Source of the DNA: Microbulbifer hydrolyticus
GTDB taxonomy: Bacteria; Pseudomonadota; Gammaproteobacteria; Pseudomonadales; Cellvibrionaceae
DNA length: 64,000 nt
Assembly: GCF_009931115.1 (NCBI RefSeq)
Contig: NZ_CP047491.1
Span: 2,803,501-2,867,500 of the forward strand
Direction: 5' to 3'
Shown: one piece after another, positions 19,645 through 26,600 of the stretch
Layout: each line of letters opens with the position of its first letter
How positions within the stretch are numbered: position 1 is the stretch's first letter
Notes under the pieces: model-generated
The model's database searches: none
Told to the model about the DNA's origin: nothing
What the model saw: only the letters and a program-made list of their open reading frames with translations
Position numbers and translations under genes: made by a program

Positions 19645-19782
19645 CAAGGCCGGGCAATTTGCTCCGGGCCGGAGGCCCTCCGCGGGACAGCTTACCTTGT
19701 GCACCTTTTGCGCGGGTCGCTGCGCTCCCATTTTCGCGCAAAACGCGCACAAGGTAAGCTGCCCCTGCCGGCGGCGTTATAT
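19639..19782 (+). repeat. attC site 4 (144 bp)
   Basis: R'' AGTTAAC at 19639-19645 and R' GTTATAT at 19776-19782. It belongs to the same subtype as sites 3 and 7. Confidence 0.9.
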
Positions 19783-19817
19783 TTTCGTTAACCTTAAGGA
19801 TTGAGGATAAATAAGGT

Positions 19818-20039
19818 ATGAGAAATTTTTCACTAGCTGCCCTTGTGCCAATCATTGGTCTTATTCCAACGGTCATTGCACCGATAGTAGCCAGGAGCAA
19901 TAGTAGCGATTTCTTGTTTGGTTTGAGCTCAGATTATTGGGCCGGTTTTATCGGTGCCGCGGGCGTCGGCATGATGCTTGTGGTTCTATCTTTGCATTTT
20001 AAAAAACAGAGAGCGGCCCGAGACTGCAGTAAAATATAA
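19818..20039 (+). CDS. cassette 5: small two-helix membrane protein
   Basis: The 73-residue product has two hydrophobic segments (about 5-25 and 42-62), separated by a SNSSDFLFGLSSDYW loop, and a basic tail (HFKKQRAARD). An AAGGATTGAGGATAAATAAGGT stretch upstream contains possible ribosome sites. Its stop overlaps attC 5. The function is unknown. Confidence 0.7.
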   Translation: MRNFSLAALVPIIGLIPTVIAPIVARSNSSDFLFGLSSDYWAGFIGAAGVGMMLVVLSLHFKKQRAARDCSKI

Positions 20040-20177
20040 CAAGGCGAGGCAATTCGTTACGGCCCTGAGGGCCTCCACCGGACAGCTTACTTTGCGCACA
20101 TTATGCGCAGGTCGCTTCGCTCCCATTTTTGCGCATAAAGCGCCCAAAGTTAGCCGCGGCTGAGCGCGGCGTTAGGC
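20034..20177 (+). repeat. attC site 5 (144 bp, divergent)
   Basis: R'' ATATAAC at 20034-20040 and R' GTTAGGC at 20171-20177 (perfect GTTRRRY). The inner arms (GACAGCTTACTTTGCGC / GCGCCCAAAGTTAGCCG) are a mutated version of the subtype in sites 3, 4 and 7. Confidence 0.88.
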
Positions 20178-20183
20178 ATTTTT

Positions 20184-20634
20184 ATGAAATCAGAAATATA
20201 TTCTGACACCACAAACCGTTCTCGAAACAAGAAGCCAAAAGGAAAATAGGAGATCAAAATGGTGGTTTTTATATTTCGTATTTTGGGCATGTTTAACGAT
20301 ATGGGGTAATTACTCTCTAATCCAGCAGCCGCAGCTCGGACTCGCTGAGTACTTGAGCATTGTTAGCATACCAATCACCATATTAGGGATAGTCGGTTTT
20401 CTCTTGAAAAAGAAATTATTTCAAAGAGTTCACTGGAAGGCATATTTTTGCTTTTCGATAGCATTTGTGTTCGCGTACCCTTATTTAACCCACATTGACT
20501 ATCGGCAGGATATTCCGTGGACATACTACTTAATAGGGCAGGCGGTTTCACTTTTAATGTTTTTGCCTCAATATATAGCTCTTTATTTATATGCATATAA
20601 ATCGAATGATATTTGGCAAGCGGGCGATGCCTAA
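20184..20634 (+). pseudogene. cassette 6: polytopic membrane protein, frameshifted
   Basis: An ATG at 20184 opens a frame that stops after 21 residues (NKKPKGK, stop). Restoring one A in the GGAAAATAGG tract at about 20241-20248 joins it to a downstream frame that runs to 20634 with no stop and encodes four hydrophobic segments, beginning KWWFLYFVFWACLTIW. The joined product would be ~150 residues. If the frameshift is real, only a 93-residue piece from a TTG at 20353 could be made. This is the second cassette with the same kind of defect. Confidence 0.65.
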
Positions 20635-20730
20635 CAAGGCGTTGTTGTGGACGCTTCACCGCGTCCTAGTTTTGCGCTTGGATAGCACAAAACTCGTTCG
20701 CCGTAACCGCCGCAAAACTGGGCGTTATAT
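20629..20730 (+). repeat. attC site 6 (102 bp, different type)
   Basis: R'' GCCTAAC at 20629-20635 and R' GTTATAT at 20724-20730 enclose a shorter palindrome with arms around TAGTTTTGCG / CGCAAAACTG, unlike the other sites. This suggests that the cassette came from a different array. Confidence 0.85.
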
Positions 20731-20743
20731 TTCAGGAGAAATC

Positions 20744-21244
20744 GTGCCTTCGTATCTGCTAATAATAGGAATCTTATTTTCGGTCACAGGCTGCACGGCG
20801 ATTCCTTACGCAGTAAATTGCATTGATGCAAAGATACCTCGCGAAGCGCCGTCAGAGCCAGTCGAATACCGTGTGAGTTTTAAAAATATTCACGCTGAAG
20901 CTGAAGTTTCAAGAACTCTTATCTGCCAAGAATTTTATGATGCGCAATGCAGTACGAAAGGAAATGGATGGAGTATGCGTCAGTTAAATGATCCTCGCCC
21001 CGTCGAGTTGTTGGCTTCTAATGGAAGCGTTGTGCGAGTTTTAATTCCTTACTGCAATCAAATGGTTATCGGAACTACAAAGCTTAGTAACTTAAATAAA
21101 TATTTGATGCCGGAAAATGTGTATATTGAGGCAAGCGAAATTCCGAATAGTCAGCCGTATTACATAGAAGATGAAAAAGGAACGTTGTACTTTGATATCC
21201 CCTATGAACTCCGCCTGGAAAATATAACAAGGCCGGGCAATTGA
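20744..21244 (+). CDS. cassette 7: lipoprotein, unknown
   Basis: The GTG at 20744 is chosen because AGGAG lies 6 bases before it, just after the attC 6 boundary; the frame is open further upstream through the attC but that is not plausible. The 166-residue product has a lipobox FSVTGC (Cys17), so it should be a lipid-anchored envelope protein. Several further cysteines follow (about 26, 61, 69, 104). The coding region runs past R'' of attC 7, so its last six residues (ITRPGN) come from the attC. The family is unknown. Confidence 0.75.
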   Translation: MPSYLLIIGILFSVTGCTAIPYAVNCIDAKIPREAPSEPVEYRVSFKNIHAEAEVSRTLICQEFYDAQCSTKGNGWSMRQLNDPRPVELLASNGSVVRVLIPYCNQMVIGTTKLSNLNKYLMPENVYIEASEIPNSQPYYIEDEKGTLYFDIPYELRLENITRPGN

Positions 21245-21365
21245 CTCCGGGCCTACGGCCCTCCGCGGGACAGCTTACCTTGTGCACGTTTTGCGCAGGT
21301 CGCTTCGCTCCCATTTTTGCGTAAAACGCGCACAAGGTAAGCTGCCCCTGCCGGCGGCGTTACAT
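21222..21365 (+). repeat. attC site 7 (144 bp)
   Basis: R'' ATATAAC at 21222-21228 and R' GTTACAT at 21359-21365, the subtype of sites 3 and 4. The preceding gene ends inside it and the next gene starts inside its R' site. Confidence 0.9.
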
Positions 21366-21606
21366 GGCCATCAAAATGATTTCCGGATTAAAGCGATTTT
21401 TCACGATTTCATTGATTATTTGCCCGCAAGCATTTTCAATATTACTCGTAGGAGTTTTCATGGAAGCCCTCTATAGGGCTTTCATCGTCGTCGGCCAAGC
21501 GGAACCTGGTTCTGAGTGGCTGCTCCTGCAGACAACCACTCTTGTATCGGCTGTATGTTTGATTTTTTCTTGGGGTAGATACTTTCTAGTAGGCGCAAAG
21601 CTTTAG
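21364..21606 (+). CDS. cassette 8: small membrane protein
   Basis: The 80-residue product has two membrane segments (about 13-36 and 54-75). Its ATG at 21364 overlaps the R' site (GTTACATGG), so no room is left for a ribosome site in the cassette itself; an internal ATG at 21373 has the same problem. Translation would depend on sequence provided by the upstream attC or be poor. No family was recognised. Confidence 0.55.
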   Translation: MAIKMISGLKRFFTISLIICPQAFSILLVGVFMEALYRAFIVVGQAEPGSEWLLLQTTTLVSAVCLIFSWGRYFLVGAKL

Positions 21607-21618
21607 CTGCTGTAAAAC

Positions 21619-21735
21619 ATGTAACAAGCGCGTGAAGAACGACTCCGTAAGCTTTGCTTCGCTTTTTGTTCGCCGCGCTCACAATTTAACAAAAAATCGA
21701 CGCGCCGCTAGTCGCGCCTTACGCGGGCGCTACGC
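21619..21735 (+). repeat. attC-like site 8 (degenerate)
   Basis: R'' ATGTAAC at 21619-21625 is good, but the other end is GCTACGC (21729-21735) instead of GTTRRRY, and the inner arms are irregular. It may no longer recombine. Confidence 0.6.
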
Positions 21736-21772
21736 TGCCAACCATCCATTCGTTTTCCAATGATCAATAAAA

Positions 21773-22075
21773 ATGAAGCCATACGCAAAGATAATCACTA
21801 TGATTCCGGTCCTAATGTTTTTATTTTCCTCAATCGTATATGCGCAAACTGATGTGAATAAGCATGAAAAGGAAACAGGGACTTCATTGATAGCCCCTTC
21901 TATTCAGGATGCTAAAGATTTTCCAAAGCTGAGTAGCTCTGATACAAAACAAATTGATTCCTCGCAGAAGCGCGAAGGAAGTAATGAAGAATCTAAACAA
22001 AAACCAAAGCCAAAACCAGCACAAACTTTCACAGGGTCTGGCCCAGCAATGGCAAGGGACAATCCTGATGCTTAG
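21773..22075 (+). CDS. cassette 9: secreted low-complexity protein
   Basis: The 100-residue product has a signal peptide (residues 1-25, cleavage near VYAQ). The rest is Lys/Ser/Pro/Gln-rich, with KQKPKPKPAQ near residue 80, and is probably disordered. No cysteine and no domain is visible. Confidence 0.65.
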   Translation: MKPYAKIITMIPVLMFLFSSIVYAQTDVNKHEKETGTSLIAPSIQDAKDFPKLSSSDTKQIDSSQKREGSNEESKQKPKPKPAQTFTGSGPAMARDNPDA

Positions 22076-22103
22076 GCTTCTAAATTGGTTTTGGAACTTC
22101 ACA

Positions 22104-22232
22104 GCATAACAAGGTACGGCAGCCCGACGTTGATCCTCACCGGACAGCTTACCTTGTGAGCTTTATTCGTAGGCCGCCTCCTTTTACGTTCACAAAGCGC
22201 CTAAATTAAGATGCTGCTGCTCGCGGCTTTAT
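22104..22232 (+). repeat. attC-like site 9 (degenerate)
   Basis: R'' GCATAAC at 22104-22110 and a poor R' (GCTTTAT, about 22226-22232). The middle still shows CGGACAGCTTACCTTGTG, the left arm of the site 3/4/7 subtype, so it is a decayed member. Confidence 0.6.
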
Positions 22233-22259
22233 GAATCTTACCTCAGAACATAAGAAGCC

Positions 22260-22934
22260 ATGAATAAACTATTACCGATCATCTTTTTTCTACTCTCATC
22301 TACTCTTTCGTTGGCAGGTGAGACAAATTATGGGGATATGCCGACCGGAATCGATCAGAGTGTTCGTCGAATCCTAGATAAGCATGAAGAGAAGTCCCGT
22401 AGTGAACTGCCTTACTTTAACGGCGAACTTGAAAATAGGGAGGGACGTACGTTTTATGTGGTAACGCGGTTGCATCAAGGTGAATTCTACGAACAGGTTT
22501 ATGTAAAAGTATCAAACATAAAGGATGGCGCCTACAAAGGAACGATAGCTAGTGAGCCAATGGGAAGGGTCGATTTTAATTCAGGAGATGTCATAGAAGT
22601 TGTTAATAATAAGGTTGTTGATTGGCTAATAGTAAATCCGGATGGAACCGAAGAGGGAAATCTCCAAGGAAAGACACTGGATCTATTTCAGGTTGGGCAT
22701 GCCGCATTTATTTCTAGAATGACGCCAAAAAACGGCAAGTTCTCGCACTTTGAGGTTGTTTCAGTTCTTAACCCATATACAAAGCAAGAAATAATCGACG
22801 TTGTTCCGGTTGAGATCAAACAAAAGGTAGCTAATTACCTGTCGAAGACATTAGGCGGCTCAGCGTCAGAAGACGGCAAGGAAAAGTACACATATACATT
22901 TCTTCGCTTTCCTAGCTGGGATATTGTGGAATGA
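22260..22934 (+). CDS. cassette 10: secreted DUF2314-like protein
   Basis: The 224-residue product has a signal peptide (residues 1-20). Residues ~50-140 resemble DUF2314, with EQVYVKVSNIKDG, GTIASEPMG, SGDVIEVVNNKVVDWLI in the usual order. The C-terminal ~80 residues are not recognised. It is the last gene of the array; no attC follows, and the GGGTCAGAT repeat begins 17 bp after the stop. It could therefore have lost its attC when the repeat or the NYN segment arrived. Confidence 0.7.
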   Translation: MNKLLPIIFFLLSSTLSLAGETNYGDMPTGIDQSVRRILDKHEEKSRSELPYFNGELENREGRTFYVVTRLHQGEFYEQVYVKVSNIKDGAYKGTIASEPMGRVDFNSGDVIEVVNNKVVDWLIVNPDGTEEGNLQGKTLDLFQVGHAAFISRMTPKNGKFSHFEVVSVLNPYTKQEIIDVVPVEIKQKVANYLSKTLGGSASEDGKEKYTYTFLRFPSWDIVE

Positions 22935-22948
22935 ATAATTGAAAATAA

Positions 22949-22971
22949 ATGGGTCAGATGAAAGTTTTGAC
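22949..22971 (+). repeat. GGGTCAGA repeat before the NYN gene
   Basis: A 23-base sequence starting ATGGGTCAGATGAAAG and ending TTTTGAC is repeated with few changes at 31381-31403, there again in front of a NYN reading frame. It belongs to the dispersed repeat family described under findings. Confidence 0.75.
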
Positions 22972-23011
22972 GTATATCTCGCCCTATCCCGAGGACAGCC
23001 AAGGTTAAAAA

Positions 23012-23728
23012 ATGGACGAAATCAAGCAGAAAATTGCCCTGTTTATCGATGCGGACAACGCCCCGGCAGGCAAGTTCGAGGATGTTCTGAGCGAGGTAGC
23101 CAAATACGGCGTGGTGACCATTCGCAAGGCCTATGGCAACTGGAAATCACCGACCCTAAAAGGCTGGGAAGACCTGCTGCACGAACACGCGATCCAGCCG
23201 GTGCAGCAGTACGACCTGACCAAGGGCAAAAACGCCTCGGATATCGCGCTGGTGATCGATGCAATGGATGTGATGTACACCAAGGATATCGACGTGATGT
23301 GCTTTATCTCCTCGGACTGTGACTTTACCCCGATGGTGACCAGGGCGCTGGCCGAGGGCAAGGTGGTGCTCGGGTTTGGCGAGCGCAAGACGCCGATGCC
23401 CTTTGTGAACGCCTGTTCGAAGTTTCTGTTCCTCGACAAATCAGACGTCGTCAAGGAAGAGAACGGTGAAAGGCCCAAGAACATCAAATCGGACACCAAA
23501 TTGATCCACCTTCTACGGCAAGCCATTGAGGCCACCGAGGACGACGATGGCTGGGCTGAACTCGGTGCAGTTGGCTCCAATATTTCCAACAGGGCATCCT
23601 TCGACTGCCGCAACTACGGCTTCAAAAACCTGAGCAGCCTGTTCCGGGCCATCGACCTGTTCGAATTGAAGCGGGGCCAGGGCAAGTCGTACCTGGTTAG
23701 GGATGCCAGAAAAAGCAAAAAGAGCTGA
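23012..23728 (+). CDS. NYN-domain ribonuclease-like protein with C-terminal LOTUS/OST-HTH domain
   Basis: The 238-residue product begins with a LabA/NYN PIN-like domain (residues 5-145) with the acidic residues expected in a metal-dependent RNase: Asp13 and Asp15 (LFIDADN), Asp77 (NASDIALVIDAMD) and Asp102/Asp104 (SSDCDF). Residues ~158-232 fit an OST-HTH/LOTUS fold (LIHLLRQAIEA..GWAELGAVGSNI..RNYGFKNLSSLFRA), a probable RNA-binding part. Codon use is GC-rich like the chromosome and unlike the cassettes before it. A 5' fragment of a second copy lies at 31444. Confidence 0.88.
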   Translation: MDEIKQKIALFIDADNAPAGKFEDVLSEVAKYGVVTIRKAYGNWKSPTLKGWEDLLHEHAIQPVQQYDLTKGKNASDIALVIDAMDVMYTKDIDVMCFISSDCDFTPMVTRALAEGKVVLGFGERKTPMPFVNACSKFLFLDKSDVVKEENGERPKNIKSDTKLIHLLRQAIEATEDDDGWAELGAVGSNISNRASFDCRNYGFKNLSSLFRAIDLFELKRGQGKSYLVRDARKSKKS

Positions 23729-23835
23729 AAAGCATGGAAGAAACGAGCAGATAACAAACTTGACGTTGAATCTATAAAAAATACATACCGAAGATTTGAC
23801 CTGCACCACCAGTTAAGCGACTTCAAATCGATCTG

Positions 23836-25380
23836 ATGAATAGCATCCTTACAAATCTTCAATTCATTCTAATGCTGGTGTTCGGCATAGTTCTTATCGG
23901 CGGAATTCTGGCGGCTATATATACGCTTACAATCAAGCGCAAACACAAATCAACATCTGTTGATCAGAAAATACCATCACCGTCCCGAAAAGTTACAGGT
24001 AACACCTCCACAAATGCGCCTATTCAAAGGCGCAAACAAAACTCCAAGCCTGTCGATCGTCATAAGCCTCCCCCTTCCCGAAGAATTCCTGATGATACCT
24101 CGGTAGAGAAACTGTTGACCTATACAAGAGACTGGGACGGCTATCGGCGCGAAGAGGCCGTTCGCCGGCTCGAATCACTGGATGCACCCGGAATACTGTC
24201 CGCTCTGATTGAGCGTCTGAATGACTGGGTTCCTGAAGTACGGAATGTCGCCAAGGCAGTGTTCCTCCGTCTGCTGAAACCTGGAAACTGTGCGGAGCTG
24301 GTAAACGCTCTACCAGAAATTTATCGGCTAGCCGAGCGCGGCCGGGATAATCACCAGCCGGTTATCTGCGCCGTTGAAAACCACCTGACCAAGTCTGTGT
24401 GTAAAACAGACTTGATCGCCGGGCTCGGCAGCCCCGATATCAATGTCGCCCGCGCTTGTTACGATTTGCTACTGGACAGGCAGATTCTCCTCCCGCAGGA
24501 ACTTCTGTCAATCGGACTTGAAAGCTCCGATTGGCATATACGGAGAAGTAGTCTTGAGTGCCTGACTCAACTAACAGAATCAGAGATACGGCCAGCGCTC
24601 TCCGTTGCTCTGCAAGACAAGTTCCCGCCCATACGCAGAATCGCAATGAGGTTACTACTGGAACGCTCCCCGCCTGCCGCTGAAGTTTCACCTTTCCTGT
24701 TCGACCGCAATACCAGTGTTCGTGAAATCGCTGTGAGGCACCTACTTGAACGCGAATTCCCAGTCGCCGAAGCGTATACAAAATTGCTGCAGGCACCCAC
24801 TGCGCGACAACAGATAATCGCACTCTGGGGTGTGACCAAAATTCACCATGAGAAAGCAGTGGAAATCGCAACTACGAAGCTGGATTCACAATTTACCAGC
24901 GTGCGCCGCGAAGCTCTGGAATGCCTTGCCAAACTGGACGAAGACATGGTGCAGCCGCATGTTGTCGCCGCATTCTTCGATGATTCCCTGGGCATGATGC
25001 GCACGGCAATGGTATTAGCGAAAAGACTTTCGATAAGGCCTCGCGCCACTGAGCTTGAGACAATTCTCAAGCAGTCAAACTCACCTGAAACTCTTCAAAC
25101 CTGCATCCAGCTAACGGCGATTATGGATAAATGGGAGGCCCTGGCATTTTTTTTGCGTCAGATCGGAGACGATACACAGGGTTTTCAAAGTTCCGCTGTG
25201 AATAAAGAGCAGATGTTGAGAAAGGCAGTCTCGGCTTGGTCCGAAAGATACAATAACCTCAGCCTTTTTGCCCCTTACCCAAAACAAAGGAAAGCACTCG
25301 AAGCGGCAATTGGACGAATGCCGGAACAGGCTAAAGCATTTTGGCATAAGTGGTTCGAGCAACTGCTTGCGTCGATTTGA
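23836..25380 (+). CDS. membrane-anchored HEAT-repeat protein
   Basis: The 514-residue product has one N-terminal membrane helix (about 10-34), then a basic Pro/Ser-rich linker (40-90) and from about residue 95 to 420 a series of alpha-helical pairs of HEAT/PBS-lyase type, e.g. REEAVRRLESLD, VRREALECLAKLD and IRRSSLECLTQL. Such scaffolds bind other proteins; no catalytic motif is seen. It lies 107 bp after the NYN gene on the same strand and ends 11 bp before a 65-bp repeat element. Its partner is unknown. Confidence 0.75.
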   Translation: MNSILTNLQFILMLVFGIVLIGGILAAIYTLTIKRKHKSTSVDQKIPSPSRKVTGNTSTNAPIQRRKQNSKPVDRHKPPPSRRIPDDTSVEKLLTYTRDWDGYRREEAVRRLESLDAPGILSALIERLNDWVPEVRNVAKAVFLRLLKPGNCAELVNALPEIYRLAERGRDNHQPVICAVENHLTKSVCKTDLIAGLGSPDINVARACYDLLLDRQILLPQELLSIGLESSDWHIRRSSLECLTQLTESEIRPALSVALQDKFPPIRRIAMRLLLERSPPAAEVSPFLFDRNTSVREIAVRHLLEREFPVAEAYTKLLQAPTARQQIIALWGVTKIHHEKAVEIATTKLDSQFTSVRREALECLAKLDEDMVQPHVVAAFFDDSLGMMRTAMVLAKRLSIRPRATELETILKQSNSPETLQTCIQLTAIMDKWEALAFFLRQIGDDTQGFQSSAVNKEQMLRKAVSAWSERYNNLSLFAPYPKQRKALEAAIGRMPEQAKAFWHKWFEQLLASI

Positions 25381-25391
25381 GCAATAATTGA

Positions 25392-25456
25392 GGTCAGAGT
25401 AACGTTTTGACGTGGGAGAGCACTGAAAAATATCGCGCCATAATGTTACTCTGACC
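25392..25456. repeat. 65-bp terminal-inverted-repeat element, copy 1
   Basis: GGTCAGAGTAAC (25392-25403) and GTTACTCTGACC (25445-25456) are perfect 12-bp inverted repeats around a 41-bp middle. A nearly identical copy is at 26475-26539. Both are preceded by AATAATTG. Confidence 0.85.
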
Positions 25457-25463
25457 CCAATAT

Positions 25464-25909
25464 TCTTTATTTCGCTGCTTCAGAATACAATGATGAGCTT
25501 TACGGAATACTCAAGGAAGAAGCTGCATTCGAAAGTATTGATAACAATGTCGGCACGCTGCCCATTGGCGTCGTTGCCTTGGTGACGAAAAAAAGAAATT
25601 CTGATGCCTCCAGCTTCGCAACCATGATGCTATCTTCCAGCACACTCGGACTCACCCCTATCGTCGGAGGAGACCAGGTTGCCGTACAGTATTTTGTTCG
25701 CGTACAGGGAGAGATCATCGCTGAATACGAATACAAACTGGAGGGCGTCGACGCCACAACCTGTATGCGTCGCAACAAACGAAACTGGATGATGAAGACA
25801 AGCAGTTTGTTACCACTTCCCTGCAAATCTTCCTGGCCGACCTGAACAATGAACCTGTCGTTCAGGATATATTTAGCGAATACTATTTATACTTTGACGA
25901 TGAGCTTTA
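25464..25909 (+). pseudogene. truncated and frameshifted gene remnant
   Basis: Directly after the repeat a frame without start codon reads NILYFAASEYNDELYGILKE and on to YEYKLEGVDA near 25750; then the frame shifts by one and continues YASQQTKLDDEDKQF... to FSEYYLYFDDEL and a stop at about 25907-25909. The 5' end appears replaced by the repeat element. The family was not recognised. Confidence 0.6.
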
Positions 25910-26073
25910 ATCGCCTATAGCTCCAAACTCGAAGATAAAGCCCCTCGCGGGACTTTATCTTTGCAGCCTGACTCCTTGACAACGATCGACCTGGAGACAA
26001 TTGGCTAAGGCTCCAAGTTATGTGAATGAGGCATCATTCTAGCAATTGAAATCAATATCGTTACAGAGGAATT

Positions 26074-26448
26074 ATGGTCAGTTTTCTTATTAATATTTTT
26101 AAGTTGTTGAAAGCCGTTGTTGTTGGAATAAAAGACGATCAGGAATTCAGAATTTTATTGTTTTTACTCGTAACAATGTTAATTGGTTCAACTTTTTTTT
26201 ATTCAGGTATTGAAGGTTGGAGTAAAGTCGATGCATTGTACTTTTCGGTAATGACCATGTCGACGATTGGTTATGGTGATTTAGTACCAACAACTGAATA
26301 TTCAAAAATATTTACAATCATTTTTACTTTTTTAAGTGTTGGAATTTTTGTGTCATTAAATACAAAAATAGTTTTGATGACCTTGAACCAGAAAAAAGAA
26401 ATGTTACTAAAACGTAAGATCAAAATGGATAGTGATAGTGCAAAGTAA
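26074..26448 (+). CDS. two-helix potassium channel
   Basis: The 124-residue protein has a first membrane helix (about 27-44), a pore loop with the K+ selectivity filter TIGYGD (64-69), a second helix (about 78-100), and a basic tail with KRKIK. This is the minimal KcsA/Ion_trans_2 layout, probably a tetramer in the inner membrane. AGAGGAATT gives a good ribosome site. It is AT-rich compared with the chromosome and lies between the two 65-bp repeats, so it was probably acquired. Confidence 0.9.
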   Translation: MVSFLINIFKLLKAVVVGIKDDQEFRILLFLLVTMLIGSTFFYSGIEGWSKVDALYFSVMTMSTIGYGDLVPTTEYSKIFTIIFTFLSVGIFVSLNTKIVLMTLNQKKEMLLKRKIKMDSDSAK

Positions 26449-26474
26449 CATCTTGCAAAATATTCAATAATTGG

Positions 26475-26539
26475 GGTCAGAGTAACGTTTTGACGTGGGA
26501 GAGCACTGAGAAATATCGCGCCATACTGTTACCCTGACC
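26475..26539. repeat. 65-bp terminal-inverted-repeat element, copy 2
   Basis: GGTCAGAGTAAC (26475-26486) and GTTACCCTGACC (26528-26539), with a middle almost identical to copy 1. A further CTGACCCC follows at 26548. It is in the same orientation as copy 1, 1.08 kb away. Confidence 0.85.
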
Positions 26540-26600
26540 GCGATATTCTGACCCCGATATTCCTAACCTTTTTCCTTTCTTCGTATCTGGCATTTGCGTT

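Larger units (their letters stand above)
17804..22934 (+). mobile_element. integron gene-cassette array without integrase (CALIN-type)
   Basis: Ten short AT-rich genes on the plus strand alternate with nine palindromic attC-like sites, seven of them well conserved. The sites start at a (R)YYYAAC right at or beside the stop codon and end at GTTRRRY-like R' sites (GTTAGGT, GTTAGCA, GTTATAT, GTTAGGC). The first boundary is a single GTTAGGG at 17804-17810 with no paired R'', possibly an attI-like junction. No tyrosine recombinase gene is present in the window. The base composition contrasts sharply with the flanking nrdB. All ten products look exported or membrane-bound. The last cassette has no recognisable attC after it; a dispersed GGGTCAGAT repeat begins instead. 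Confidence 0.9.

Noticed and set aside
20591..20743. Upstream extension of cassette 7 gene through attC 6
   Set aside because: It would be translated from the attC palindrome; GTG 20744 has AGGAG and starts the lipoprotein signal.
18234..22232. CRISPR array
   Set aside because: The repeats are 100-144 bp palindromes at gene ends with coding regions between, not short repeats with short spacers.
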